Assembly: GCA_013397115.1 (NCBI GenBank)
Contig: VWZW01002564.1
Location: 311,183-375,182 of the forward strand
DNA from: Edolisoma coerulescens
Taxonomy: Eukaryota > Chordata > Aves > Passeriformes > Campephagidae
Direction: 5' to 3'
Length of the DNA stretch: 64,000 nucleotides
In this document: in pieces, positions 21,780 through 33,826 of the stretch
Numbering within the stretch: position 1 is the stretch's first letter
Layout: each line of letters opens with the position of its first letter
Position numbers and translations under genes: made by a program
The notes under the pieces: generated by a model
Database searches by the model: none
Told to the model about the DNA's origin: nothing
What the model saw: the letters and a program-made list of their open reading frames with translations, nothing else

Positions 21780-24112
21780 GTAAGGGCCCTTTGATTTCCT
21801 CTCCTTTTCCTTCCTCCCCCTCCTTATGCCTCCACCTGCCCCTCCCCACCCACATCTCACACTGCTGTAGCCCCGTGTGAGGGGACGAGGAAGACCCCAG
21901 ACTCACTGCCAGGCACAGCCCACCCACCCCTTCTTGGGCACAGAGGGAAACCCTCGCTGGGGACAAGGCTTCCCTCTGAGAAACAGGAACCATTTGGGCT
22001 CCTTTTGGGGGTTGTTTCCAAGACGTACAAGGCTGGTTCTGCTGCTCTGTGCCCACCAGCCGTGTGGTGAAGAGCGAGGCTGCTCCCAGAGTAAGCGCCT
22101 GTGAGGGCAGCTCGCCATGGGAGAGGACCCTGGCAAGTGGGAGCTTTCTTCACCTTCTGCTCCACCTTGGGATCTCGGTGGTTTTAGTAATCCCTCACTG
22201 AAGGAGCCTGGAGCAATTGTCTGAAGGGAGCTGGAGGGGAATGTGTAGCTGTGGGGGCCGTGATCCAAAATTCAGGGATAGGTGCTCTCTGTAGCCCTCT
22301 CTTAGTGCTTTCCTCCCAGAGATCTGACCACAGTGAAACCATAAATCACTGAAAGGACAAAACATGTGCTACCAGAGAGTCTTACAATGGTTTCCATCCC
22401 CTCTCTGTGCCTGGGCCATCTGGCAGGTCACTGGGTGCTAAAGTGTCCCTGGCACAAGAATAGCAGCAAGGAGTGACACCTCTCCCCAGAGCAGTAGCCA
22501 AGGTGCAGACACCTCCCATGGCCTCCCAGTGTCTCTGACACCTCCCACGGCCTCTCAATGTCCCTGGGTCCCCACAATGGGACCCCCACAATGGGACCCC
22601 CGCTGAGGCCCATAGTCACAGAAGGACAAAGTGCCAGACCACCCCTTTTCTGGCTCTGAATCTGTGGTGATGTTGGCGCTGCCTCCACGCCCAGAGCTCG
22701 GGTCTCACTGTGTGACAATGCTCGTTTCAGGTGAGGTCTGATCGGGACAAGTTCACAATCATGCTGGATGTAAAACACTTCTCTCCCGAAGACTTGAGTG
22801 TGAAGATTATCGATGACTTTGTGGAAATCCATGGCAAGCACAGTGAAAGGCAGGTAAGTGGAAGTGACGGTGATGGTGGAGCAACTGGGGAGCCCAGCTC
22901 CGTTTTCCTTCTTTCCAGCGGTTCTCAGCTGAAGGGAAAAAAAAAGAATACATCACAAGAAGGAGTTAATTATGAATTGTCATTATTGGCATGGCCTGTT
23001 CCCATAGAGCCCCCACCTGATATCTGACAATAACAAGCTAATCCACTCCTCTTTTGTTTATTTTCAATCATCATGTTCCATAACCGTCAGATGACGATGT
23101 CCATTGTTCACTAATAACACTGGGCCAGACACAGAACATCATCTGGCGCTGCCGAAGCGTGGCTGAGTTTTCATAAGCCAGAATCCTTAGTGAAAACAGA
23201 GTTTTCATGTGCCAGTCTGGGAGAGAAAAGCAAGAGCAAACAAAACAAAAGAAAACCAACCAAGTGCCTCAGGCTTGGAAACTTTTAACACGTATGTCAT
23301 GGAAATATCTGTGGGGGTCGAAAAGTGAATTATACCAGCAGGGGTTTAATTCTTCTCATACACATTTTTGGCCAGACAAAGCTCTAGCCTGGAAACAGTA
23401 TGTATTTTTTAATATAGTTATTATTCTCATGGCCAACTTTAAAAAAATAATTGTATTTCTCATTCTTTTGGCCAAAAAAAGAAGGGGGCCAGGATTGTGT
23501 ACTTTGGCTGACACAGCATTGCAGCCTAGTAAATAAATATATGGGTGCACACATCTGCCTTGCTTTTACCTTCCCAGACCTCCAGACTTTGTCTCCAAAC
23601 ATCCTTTGAAATCAGAGGTCCAAATCAGATCCCAGCTTGGGATCAAACCTATGGCCAAAATCACTCCCTGCTGTTTTGCTCAGCTCTTGCAGCTTCAGGG
23701 GTGTCACGGGGGACACCTGCCCCTACAAACCTGTAAAATTAAACCCAGCAGAGGTGTGCCCAGAGGTCCTGGCAACGCAGTGGCACAATAAGCTGGGGTG
23801 AATGTGGATCTCCTGCTCCGAGGGAGCCGGACAAAGGGAGGCATGGCGCGGTGCCGGAGGGTTTCTGACATGCCTTTCCCCCCTCTCCCCGCTGCCTCTC
23901 AGGACGACCATGGCTACATCTCCCGGGAATTCCACCGCCGGTACCGCCTGCCCGCCAACGTGGACCAGGCTGCCATCACCTGCTCCCTGTCCAACGATGG
24001 CATGCTGACCTTCTCGGGCCCCAAGGTCCCCTCCAACATGGACGCCAGCCACGGCGAGAGGCCCATCCCCGTGTCCCGGGAGGAGAAGCCCACCTCCGCG
24101 CCCTCCTCCTAA
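21591..24112 (+). CDS. CRYAA: Alpha-A-crystallin, complete three-exon gene
   Basis: CRYAA encodes the small heat shock protein that, with alpha-B-crystallin, forms the large cytoplasmic oligomers of the lens. It holds unfolding proteins in solution and gives refractive power. Coding exons are 21591-21779, 22731-22853 and 23903-24112; all junctions are GT/AG and in phase 0, giving 173 residues, the family's standard length. The N-terminal region (1-63) starts MDITIQHPWF and carries the SRLFDQFFGE motif at 20-29. The alpha-crystallin domain runs from about 64 to 145. The C-terminal extension has the IPV anchoring motif at 159-161 and ends in SAPSS. Arginines 12, 21, 49, 54 and 116, whose changes cause cataract in people, are all present, as are histidines 79, 100 and 107, linked to zinc binding. 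There is no frameshift or premature stop. The frame stays open upstream to 21264, but the conserved N-terminus, the TATA box and the absence of upstream ATGs in the leader fix the start at 21591. Confidence 0.99.
21780..22730 (+). other. CRYAA: CRYAA intron 1 (951 bp)
   Basis: GC-rich, with a GTAAGG donor and a TTTCAG acceptor. It contains two adjacent tandem duplications (22510-22567 and 22574-22601). Some mammals splice an extra 'insert' exon from this intron; I see no convincing equivalent here. Confidence 0.95.
22510..22601. repeat. Small tandem duplications in CRYAA intron 1
   Basis: A 29-bp unit beginning 'cacctccca' occurs twice (22510-22538, 22539-22567) with a few mismatches. A 14-bp unit, 'acaatgggaccccc', is perfectly repeated (22574-22587, 22588-22601). 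Both look like replication-slippage minisatellites. Confidence 0.8.
22731..22853 (+). CDS. CRYAA: CRYAA exon 2 (residues 64-104)
   Basis: This encodes the first half of the alpha-crystallin domain, from VRSDRDKF through the conserved HFSPEDL and FVEIHGKH motifs to Q104. It is 123 bp, exactly 41 codons, and followed by a consensus donor GTAAGT at 22854. Confidence 0.98.
22854..23902 (+). other. CRYAA: CRYAA intron 2 (1049 bp)
   Basis: More A/T-rich than intron 1, with A and T runs around 23405-23480. The acceptor is a pyrimidine-rich tract ending CTCTCAG at 23902. No repeat family is recognised. Confidence 0.95.
23903..24112 (+). CDS. CRYAA: CRYAA exon 3, coding part (residues 105-173)
   Basis: This encodes the second half of the alpha-crystallin domain, including the dimer-interface stretch EFHRRYRLP with R116, the single cysteine at 131, and the flexible C-terminal extension with IPV and the terminal SAPSS. 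The stop codon TAA is at 24110-24112. The exon is strikingly G+C-rich compared with its flanks, as is common in avian coding exons. Confidence 0.98.
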   Translation, partial: DDHGYISREFHRRYRLPANVDQAAITCSLSNDGMLTFSGPKVPSNMDASHGERPIPVSREEKPTSAPSS

Positions 24113-24630
24113 GCCCGCCGGCCCCCGCGCTGCGCAGGCTGCCACCACCCGCAGGTCTCATTCCCAGAGCCATTGCAGAGATATCAGTGAATATCTAGAG
24201 GGGTTTCTCCTGTTGGTTCCTCCCCCACTTTGTTTCCTCTGGTTTTTTGTTTTCTTTTTTTTTGTTTTCCCCCTTTTCCCTTGGATGGAACGAGGGGCTG
24301 GGTGAGCGGCTGGTGGACTTGGAAGCTTAAACCTTGTGGGGATGGCATGGATGGCGATGCTGCCATGCTGCTGTACTTGCTGAAAGGGTCTTCGTCCGGT
24401 GCTGTAGCCCATATCCACCATCAGGTAGGAAGGAGTGCACGAGTAATGCTGGCTCCTGGTATACCGAGCCTTGAGGCGAGGCTTGGAGCAGGGGAAAAGC
24501 CCTGCAGAATTGCTGTACCCCACTCAGAGTTAAACTGGTTACTCTCAAACAGCAACAGAGCCAAGCCCCACACTCAAGACCCCGCGTCCCTGTGACGAAC
24601 CTGCCATGAGTTCCTTGCAACCGCAGGAGA

Positions 24631-24665
24631 AATAATAATAATAACAATAATAATTAATAACAATA
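24631..24665. repeat. (AAT)n-like microsatellite in the CRYAA 3'UTR
   Basis: Interrupted AAT/AAC triplets cover about 35 bp of the transcribed 3'UTR. They are likely length-variable. Confidence 0.85.
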
Positions 24666-24985
24666 TCTCATCTTCGGGGGGGTTGCAACGTGTATTTTTT
24701 TTCTTCCAGCAAAGTGTTTAAGTGTCTCTGTTCACACCTCTGCCCTGTCATTTCCCTTCGGGACGACTGACAGGAGGACAAGCACGTCTTTCCACTGTCT
24801 TTGTAGGCCCTCGGGGGAGAGAGAGGGGGGCTCACCGCTGTGCAGAGGCTTCTCATCCCCAGCCAGCTCTCCCCAGCCTGTGCGTGACACACCGTCTCCC
24901 TTGCTCTCTCCCTGTAATTCTAGGGTAGCTCCACCTCTCCCACTGGTATCTGGCGCTCAACCTGAGAACGTGGTCAGTGGCGGTC

Positions 24986-24991
24986 AATAAA
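24986..24991 (+). terminator. CRYAA: CRYAA polyadenylation signal
   Basis: AATAAA is followed within 30 bp by a G/T-rich stretch ('ggcgttgggggtttc'), the usual downstream element. Cleavage is expected around 25005-25015. Confidence 0.88.
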
Positions 24992-25015
24992 GTGATATAG
25001 GAAACACGCAACTGG

Positions 25016-28000
25016 CGTTGGGGGTTTCATTTGTTCCTTTGTAAGGCTTTCGGAGGTCGGTGTGGTGCCCAGCACCACTTGGAGGATGTGCTTTCCACCG
25101 CTGGAAGTACATTTTGTGAGGATGACTCGCCCTTCCTTTCGTGTTCCCAATATCCCTCATGCGAGCAAAACAAAAGGATCAGAAAAGGAACAAAGTTCAG
25201 CAGCCTGACCACCACACCATTCCTTCAGAGCATTGTCAGTACAAACAGCAGTTCGAACCTCATTTCCGTGGAATCACGTGAAGGATTTAATCTGAAAATA
25301 ACGATTAAAGTTGTTTGATGGCAGGGTGGGTGGGGTGGAGGTACGAGCTCTCCCTGCAGCTGCCACGCATGAAATCCACAGCTCCAGAGTCTGCATGGAT
25401 GTGGATACCCACGACTAAAGGTTTCAGCACTCATGCTCTACTCAAGTAGCTTTCCACATAGATGGATAGCCAGGGTGTTTAGGAAAGGCTGGTGACCCCA
25501 CATCCCCATAATTTACCCCATAGGTAAAATCATCTCGGACAGTTTTTGCTCTGCCAAAAAGCTGAGCCCACCAACCTCCTCCTCTTTGATGCTGATTAGC
25601 TGTGAAGAACAGAGAAAATAAATGCAGTTGTTTGTTGGTTCGGTTTTTTTTTTTCCTCATGGTGTGGGCTTAAATATTAATATTAGCCATAAACACAGAA
25701 GCTCTGGGACTATTTAAATTTAAAAGCCACTTGTTTCCACCATATCTAGGCCAAAACTCAGGGAGGTGGGGAGTCAGGAGCAGCGGCATCGCCTCTTATC
25801 CAGAGAAAGTGAGTGTGCCCCGGGGCTCATCCCAGTCCCCTGCCTGCACCCCCTGAGGGATCATTACTGGAGCATCACAGCACCTGTGGCAGAGCCTGGG
25901 AGAGGGGCAAGGCGGCAGGAGGGGGAAAGTGCTGCAGAAGCAGGAGAAAGAGGGGAAAGGAGGGAGGTTACTGTCTGGTAATTAGAAAGCAATAAATCCC
26001 CTCAGCGTCTGACACTATTTTAAACCAATTTTTTACTGAGATTAATTACCGGGCAGTCTCAGAGCTTTCTGCCACGAATTGTGCAGCCCGTTGTGTTTGC
26101 ATCCCCAGGGGAGAGGCACGAATGAGCACGCTTTGGGAAAGGGCAATTTCATTCCAGGAGGGAGCTGTAGCTCCGGGCATGGAAAGGGCATTTTAACTGA
26201 AGCTGCCTCATTTCTTTGCCTGGTGCTAACAGGTCCCCAGCCTCTGCTGCTCTCCCTTCAGATGCATCTTCTTGCCAGAGCCTCCGTGCCTCCCTGCCAT
26301 GTGCTGACATCTCTCTCCTTCCTGACAGAAACCCAGAAAAGCTAGGAGGAAAAAAAAGAAATCGAATCCCACACATTTGACCCCCATTCAAACCTCTCAG
26401 AGGTGTAAAAAAAGGGAAACATATTTTGAGCGTGATCTGTGTGCAGATGTTACCTGCAGGTGCCTGAGCAGCCCGTGTGTCTGTCAGGGCCATGAAATGA
26501 CATTTGAACCATTTGTGGGGCCCTTTTTATCCCTTGCTGGCAGAAGGTGAGAGTTTTGACAGGAAATGATGACAGGAAATCAGGGCAGGTTTGAGGCAAG
26601 GCAGGAGCCACCCAGAGGGGGCAGCAAGTCAGGACCCATGCTGCCCCTCACTTTTGGGGACACCAGACCACGACTGTCTCCCTGCTCTGAGAAAGGATGA
26701 TTTTAAAGCCTTTTGCAATCCATCAGCTAATTAAGACCATGAGCAGCTCTGAAAGCCTCTGTGCAAGGACACTGGGGTGTCTGCTGGTGTTTTGTGTAGG
26801 ATGGGGAATGTGTCACTGAAGACTCCCCAGCCCGTCCCCAAACCTAGAGCTGCTCTGACCCCAAAAGGCTCATCCACTTGCAGAACAGCTTGAGCAGCGC
26901 CACTAATGCCTGTGTGTCACTGAAAATATTTCACTTTTTTGACCCAGAAGTCTTCCCAGTCACAGCTCTCCAGGACACTCCTCTCCCTCCTCTTCTCTGC
27001 AAAAATTGTTTCCCTTTGCTGAGTTGAACTTTCATTTAAAGAAATTCTTGTTATTCATAACCCATGGTGCTTTCAGGAAGGAGCTGTTCACCACAGCTTC
27101 CTGGGCAAATTCACCTGTTAGAAAGGTGTTGATAACACTCTTTAAGGATTAACAAAATTTGTCGGGGGTCTTTTGGTTGAGAATTAGCCAAGGGTTTTAC
27201 AATGGAGGGAAAGGCAGCAAAGGACCCTGCCCCACAGGGAGCTTTCGAAGTGTCTGGGCAGTTTGTGAAGCGTGGCCTTTAACCAGGGGCTTCTGCTCAG
27301 GGTGACTATTCATCCTCGTTGCAGTGTGTTTTTATTACCTGCCCTCCACTTGTCACCCCTCTTGGCAGTGGGATTAGGAGGACCCTCCTCATCCTGCTCT
27401 GGAGAAGGCACCCAGAGCTCACACAGCTCTGCAAGGGACTGGGCGGTTAATGGATGCTGCATCCTCCACCTGCTGATCCATTAATTATGGAATTTTGTCC
27501 CCTGGCTCCTGGCAGAAGGACGGCCCTGGAGACAGGGAGGGATTGCCTGGCAAAGCCGTGTCCCCACGGGGTGGCAGCCTTTCCTGCGCTCTGGCACTTC
27601 GAAGGGCTCCCTTCTCCCCGGGTTTCAACATCTCCCCGGGGAGATGGGACCCAGGGCACAGGGCAAGCAGGCTCATGGACCCAACCAGGGTTGCACAACT
27701 CCGGCATTCCTTGGTTTCTGACTGATTCAAAAGTCAGCCAGTGCTACATAAAAACTGGGAGTAGCCTGAAAGTTTACCAGCATTTTTCACCCAAAGCAAA
27801 TTCTGCTACATGCAATCCCTGTAACCCCTCATCTCCTTGGCATCCTCATCAGGATTTGGGCTCTGCCACACAGCTCTCTAGAATCTGGAATTAAAATAGC
27901 AGTAGCTGCCTCTGTTGGCAAAAAAACGGGCTCCAAACATGTAAAAAAACCCCCAGTATTCTCTCAAAAGAACGCTGGGCACACCTCTGCAGTTTATTGC

Positions 28001-31000
28001 TGTGGTGTTGGGCACGTAAATCTGGGAGATGCAGCCAGAGGAGACTGTAATGATGTGGGCTCTGCCCCCCCTAATTTGGACTTTGTCCCTCTGGTGTGAC
28101 CTCTTGTCAGGACTGGCTTGGAGAGCCACCAGCTCACAGGTGCCTGCCGTGTCCCTCATTTCCCAGCTCCTGATCTGGCTGGGGGGCTTTTCCCTGGGGA
28201 AATGCAGTCAGGGTCCATCCAGAACCCACAGAACGGGGCTGGAGCCCGGTCACATGGCTGGTGCTTCACTTGCAATTAACTGTCCCTTTTAATGAAAAAT
28301 GTCAGCTTGGGACAGGCGTGGGTGTTTGTGGCATTTCTGAGAGTGCAGCACAAGTGGAACAAAAATGAAATCTCAGTCAGAGAGGCTGAGGCAAGATGAT
28401 GGAGTGACGCAAGTCGACCAAAGCTCAGGAGACTTGTCTCTGCCTCAAAGTTCATCTTCCAGCTGACTCGCAGAGCTCTACCACACAGCATGAGCGCCCT
28501 GAACTCCTCTGAGAGAGAAAATTGTCTGTCTGCTTGGGGAGGGTGAGACCCAGCTGCCCCAGGTACAGGCAGAGGCTGATCCACAAGGCCCTGGAGCCTC
28601 CCTAAAGCACTCATTGCTTCCAGAGTGGGCTGTGATGTCCCGCTGGAGCTGTTTTGGGATGGCTGAGGGTCACTCTGTGTAAGGGTCCAGAGGTGGGGAG
28701 GCCATGCATGGGGTGGGTTCAGCACACGAGCTCTCGAGGGGCTCATGGAGGCTGTGACATTGCCTGGCGTGGGCTGGCATGTCCCAGGGGAAACAGCAGC
28801 TCAGCTGGCAGTCAGGAAAAAGGGAATTTCCATGGTTTGCTTGCGGTGCTTTCTCTGTTAAAATTTCGAAGCTGGTCGATCATTTCATTATGCTCTGGTC
28901 AGGGGAAAAAGAGCATTGCTTAATTCAGAGTCTGCTCTGCCTTTCAGGCCAGCAGTGAGTGAAGATCTGCACACTTGTGTGTTTCAGTGTGTGCAAACCC
29001 TCTGGTATCCAACCCAGCATTTGCACACGAGCAGCTTTATTTCCTTGGCGCCTTAAGCGCTGTGCTCAGAGACGCTGCACCCAAGGACTTTTACATACTC
29101 ATCCAAGTATTCCGGTGTTATTCCAAAGAACCGGCTCTGGTCTCGCCTCTCGGTCCTTCCCTGATGCTTTTCCGGCGGGATCCGGGACCGGGAGGTGGCA
29201 GCAGCCCCTCGCCGGTGGGACCGAGCATCCTCCCCGGCTGGGGAGGGAACGCACGATGGAAAGGTCACGCTCGGTATTTGCCGGGCATCTCCTGTGCGTT
29301 CCTCCACAGAATGTTGGGGTTTCCTTCTTTCCCTTCTTTTCTCCCCCCTCCCCGTCCCCCAACAATAATTATTTCAGTTTTCTTTTCCCTCTTCCCTTTG
29401 ACACGGCGCTCAGACGGAGCGGAGCAGCTCCATTATCCGTGCTGTCTCTGTTTTCCACCCCCTCAGGCTGATGTCAGCCCCTCGCTGCAGGATTTAATGC
29501 GCTGCTGTCTGCCTTCCACGCTGCTTATTGCAACGCCTTTTGGTTGCCCTTTTCTTCCTTCTGCTGGGGAAATCTGAGAGCCAAAGCCCGGCGCCCACCT
29601 TTGATGCCCTTTTCCTCCCCGCTGAGCCAAGCTGGAGGATGGGACATGAGGGATCACCCTGCCACTGAGTCACCAGAGTGGAAACCAGGGGTAGTCCAGG
29701 GGAATCGGCCCCCCAAAGTGTTTTGCAGGCCACTGAGGGTCAAAGAGGTCCCTTTTATTCCCCCCTTGTCCCTTGCATGAGCCCAGGACTCCCAGCTGAG
29801 TCTTGCACGGAGCAACATTTGGCTCTGATGATGTTGATATTGAGATAACTCAGAGCTGTAAAGGCCTTTGAAAGTCTGCTTCATAGTTCTCAGTGCTGAC
29901 TAAGGAAGGGCTGGGGTTTAATTTCCTGCAATGTTTTTGTTGTTATTTTTGTTTGTTTTTACTTAAAGGGAGCTATTTGGGATGTCTAGCCTTGTCTCTG
30001 CTGGTTTTGCTGGAAGGCTCCTTGGGCTTTTCGGAGGATTTGCGTGTTGAACTCTCTCACACTGTAAACAAAGCGTGTCAAATCCCTCCCAAGGATGCTG
30101 ATTTTCCAAAGCATTCTTAAAGAGCCTGACCTTTCTTCTCCAATAATTTATGAACCACTTCCAAACCCTCCACAAAACAGCAATGCAAAAAGCCTGACTT
30201 ATTTATGTGCTTCAGCAGGCCATAGGGGTAAGAAAAGCTATACATAGCTTTGTTTCAGTCTCTGGATATGTCATTACTTCCCCTGTGAGGTTCATGACAC
30301 CAGGATCTATGACCCTGTCCATGGGACTGAGACCAGGAACCCCAACAGGCTCCTTCAGCCCCCGTAGCAATTTGGCTTCCCCTGAGATGATTTCTGCTTC
30401 TCATTGATTTTCAACCTGTCAGCTCAAAGTCTCACCTGAATTTAATGCAAAACAAATACCCTGTCACATCAGCACAGGGAAAATGGAATACGATGAGCCT
30501 AATTAGCAGTGGCAGGGTGGTTCAGCGGAGTCTGGGAAAGGATTTTGTAGAGGGAAGCAATCGTTCACAATTTTTTGCTAGGCTCTAGTTTCTCTAGCAG
30601 TACTCTCCAGAGCTGACTTGCAAGCCTGCCAGGCTGGCTTTTCTCTTCCAGGCTCTACTAATGCCCTGTCATTTCATCTCCCTATCATTTCAGCCTAGCA
30701 AAAAAGGCAGCACAGGGTAACAGAGGTGTAGACTGGGATGCATGGGAGGCTCAAACAGGAACAGGTACTGATGGGTGAGCTGGAGAAGCTGGCTATAACA
30801 ATATTTCCATCTCCCTTGGAAAAAACCAGCCCAGCCACACTCCACCTCTCCTGGGAGGCTGGCAGATAACTCAGAGATAAAGTCTACAGCTCAAGTGTTA
30901 AGTATAGATCAACTCCTTTATGGTTCAGTAACACAAAATTTAAAAAATCCAAAGCAAAACACAGATTAGAGGCTATATATGTATTTTTCTCCTTTGATAA

Positions 31001-32574
31001 GATGAAGTGCAGGAGCCACTGTAGCACCTGAAACACTTGTAAATGCTCCCCAGTGGAGTGTAGCAGAATTCAGCTGTGGTCCCTGTGCAGCTGGACTGTC
31101 CTGCTCTCCCTCCTGGCAGCTGATGCTCAGGGTCAGCCACCGAGGGGGACTGAACTGGCATTTGAGCTTCTCATTCACATTTGTGCCTGGCCAATTGCAG
31201 GAGGTTGTCTCATGGAGTGACTTTCATGTTTAGGTCGTTAACCAAGCAGCTGAAAATGCATTGATTTAACCAAGAGATTAAAAAAACCCCAAAAACTAGA
31301 AAAACGACCAGTGAAACAAAAAAGTAATTAAAATAAAACAAGACAGAAGAATCTGACAGCATTTTACCTGCAGGATTTGGAGTAAGACAGCATAAATGGA
31401 AGGAAAAACTCATACCCACAGCACTTGTGGTTTCATTTGCTCAGACCTTTCACTGCCAGCCCTTGCAGGAGGGGTTTGCAGCAGGGGTAATGTGGTGGTG
31501 GGAATCAGCCTGAGGTGAGCAGTCACTGTGCCAAAAATCCCCTCTCCCTGTGGCCACCCCAGCACTCGGGTCAGAGAGGGGTTTCTCACCACGTGCTCGC
31601 ACCACAGGATAAAATCCCCCAATAAATCAGACGTGAACTCACGTTTCTCAAGCCTCTGAGGTGAAATGCTCTCCTTACCTTGGAACAGAACCAGATCCCG
31701 AGGTCTCTGGCATATTTTGCTGCAGCTGCAATGTCTCAGGACACAGCCAGGTCAAAGGGTTGCAGACAGAGGGAATATTTTTCACTGTATCCACTAGCAC
31801 AGCTGGAAAAATTAGAGGCGATTTTGAGCTCTGCAGCCAATCTACAAGTCAGTGAGGACTTTGAGAGGTCAGCCTTGACCATGGTTGTCATGGCAGGTTT
31901 GACATTGCCCCCTTCCACTGCTCTGGCTGGCCTGCAGGGAGGTGCAGGGGAGGACAGTGGCAGCAGCCACATTTCCCACACTTTCTGCCCAAATTTTCCT
32001 GCTTGATGCCTGTGCTGCAGCCCTTCCATGGGCTCACAGGTGCTGTCAGCACTCCTGTGTGAATGGGAGCAGTGTTGGGAGACCATGCAACAGCAGCAGA
32101 AACCTGATTTAGCCTCTTGTCTGGTAAGTTCACTTCTCTGACTAACTTTAAAGAACAAGAAGATGGAAGCCTGGACATTACAGAGGGGTAAAGAGGTGGG
32201 TAGGACACAGTTAAACTGTTCTTACTTCTTGCTATAAGATAAACATGAAAATTTGGTATAATTTTTTTATGTTAAAAAGTGCACTGTAGACATACAGTGT
32301 ACAGGAACCTGGCAGAAAACTCTTCTAGACCATGGGATTGCTTTAAGGCTGGGTGCTCTGGGTGCAAAAGCTGCTTGGGTGGCTCTGTGCAGACAGATTA
32401 CATGAGCTCAGGTGGCTGCATGAGCCCTGCACAGGCAGGGTTGGTACAGGGAGTGGGAATTATGGAGCCCCTTGATAGTGGGGAGCAAAGTTTAAGCGTG
32501 ACAAGATTTAAGAAGCCAGAGGAGGGGCAGAAGAGGAGGTGCATGAGGAAGGAACATTTCCAAGAGTGTATACA
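25016..32574. other. Intergenic stretch downstream of CRYAA, no supported gene
   Basis: No exon or nameable transposable element can be supported in 7.5 kb. The longest open frame (28975-29577, 200 codons) runs through a CpG-rich patch and has proline-rich, low-complexity content without a domain. The CpG cluster at 29049-29440 is the only distinctive structure and is listed separately. Confidence 0.5.
29049..29440. other. CpG cluster
   Basis: Roughly thirty CpG dinucleotides fall in about 390 bp by eye, against very few per kilobase in the surrounding DNA. The sequence includes GGCGCC, CCGGCGGG and ACGGCGCTC blocks. It could be an unmethylated regulatory island or the start of a non-coding transcript. 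No open frame here has protein-like features. Confidence 0.5.
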
Positions 32575-32842
32575 GAGAGCACAAGGGGGAATGGCTTCTA
32601 ACTGAGAGTAGGTTTAGATCAGATATTAAGAAGAAATTCTTCCTTGTGAGGGTGGTGAGGCCCTGGCACAGGTTGCCAGAGAAGCTGTGGCTGCCCCTGG
32701 ATCCCTGGAAGTGTCCAAGGCCAGGTTGGATGGGGCTTGGAGCAGCCTGGGATAGTGGGAGGTGTCCCTGCCCATGGCAGGGAGTTGGAATGAGATGATC
32801 TCTAAGGTCCCTTCCAGACCATCCTAGGATTCTGTGATAAGC
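32575..32842 (+). mobile_element. CR1 LINE 3'-end copy
   Basis: Sense-orientation CR1 tail with the blocks 'gatattaagaagaaattctt', 'ccctggcacaggttgccaga', 'ggaagtgtccaaggccagg', 'tgtccctgcccatggcaggg' and 'gagatgatctctaaggtccc', ending 'ggattctgtga'. It is truncated at its 5' end, as most copies are. Confidence 0.92.
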
Positions 32843-33760
32843 AACCACAGGACACCAGCACCAACATCAGCTGGGAATGCCCAAGGGGTGAGGGCTCTGT
32901 GCCAGGATCTGTGCCTGGAGGTGGCTTTTGTGGTATTTTGGGGTGGGTGCTCTGGGAGAAAGTGGGGGTGTTGTTACTCTCGTTGGAGCTTTTTGGCAGC
33001 ATCAGCTCACAGAGGATGGACAAAATTCAGACATGTCCTGGTGTGGAGAAAAATCTCCTGGGGGAAGTCCCTGCAGCTGGAAAGCCAAAGACTCCTTGGG
33101 GAAGCCCCAGACTATCCCCAGCATGAGGTGGAGAAGAGGCCTCAGGGAAGAAGATGAAGTTGTTCATAGGTGGAAACCCCCCTGCCCACCCCAAAGGGAG
33201 GGCCCAGGGCCTGGCTTTGGGCTGGGGGCACAGTGACACTACCTGGGGCCTTTCCAGGGCATCTGGGCCCTTGCAGGGAGAACATGAAGAGAGGGAACAA
33301 CAGCAATTTTTTTTTTTGGCTGGTTGTTGCTTTTTGGTGCAGCAAAGCACCAACTTTCCCTGCTCCAGAGAAACTCAGAGTTTTTTTGACTGAGTTCCCT
33401 TTGAATCTATGTCCCTTCTGGCCGGTGTCTTCTCCCTAAAGGCCACTGCCTTTTGATCCACCCACCAGTCCCTGGCACTGCCCCACATCCAGGCTGACTC
33501 CAGCTCTCTCTCTGTCCCCATGTCACCTCCCTTCTGCAGCCAGCTCCCAGCTGCCTCCAGCAGCTCGCTCCTGCTCACCTGTGGGATTAATTCCTGCTGT
33601 TGCAGCCCCGGGGCAGCTGCTCAGCCAGGTGAATTTGGCAGCAGGGCTTTCCAGGAGAGTCAGCTCTGGGCTGGGATGGCAGGCAGTGAACAGACACATC
33701 CGATGTGTGCAAAGGAAGGATCTCCGTGCGGTACACGTGCACCGGGAACGACAAAGAAGC
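32843..33760. other. Intergenic stretch, no supported gene
   Basis: No exon or nameable repeat is visible. A T run lies at about 33308-33319. Confidence 0.5.
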
Positions 33761-33826
33761 AACAGAATCATAGACTCAAAGAGTTTTTGGGTTGAAAAGA
33801 ACCCTAAAGATCATCTATTTCTGACC
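33761..33826 (-). mobile_element. Short CR1 LINE tail fragment
   Basis: 'agaatcatagactcaaagag', 'ttgggttgaaaagaaccct' and 'aaagatcatct' are the reverse complement of the extreme CR1 3' end. Only about 65 bp survive. Confidence 0.75.

Larger units (their letters stand above)
24113..25010 (+). other. CRYAA: CRYAA 3'UTR (end approximate)
   Basis: About 900 nt lie between the stop codon and the polyadenylation site. It contains a T-rich block near 24240-24275 and an (AAT)n-like tract at 24631-24665. The 3' end is inferred from the AATAAA at 24986 and the G/T-rich sequence just after it. Confidence 0.8.

Noticed and set aside
21780..22730. Mammal-style alpha-A 'insert' exon in intron 1
   Set aside because: No splice-bounded, in-phase stretch resembling it is visible.
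28975..29577. 200-codon open frame
   Set aside because: It coincides with a CpG-rich patch, is proline-rich and low-complexity, has no domain, and overlaps another long open frame in a second reading frame.
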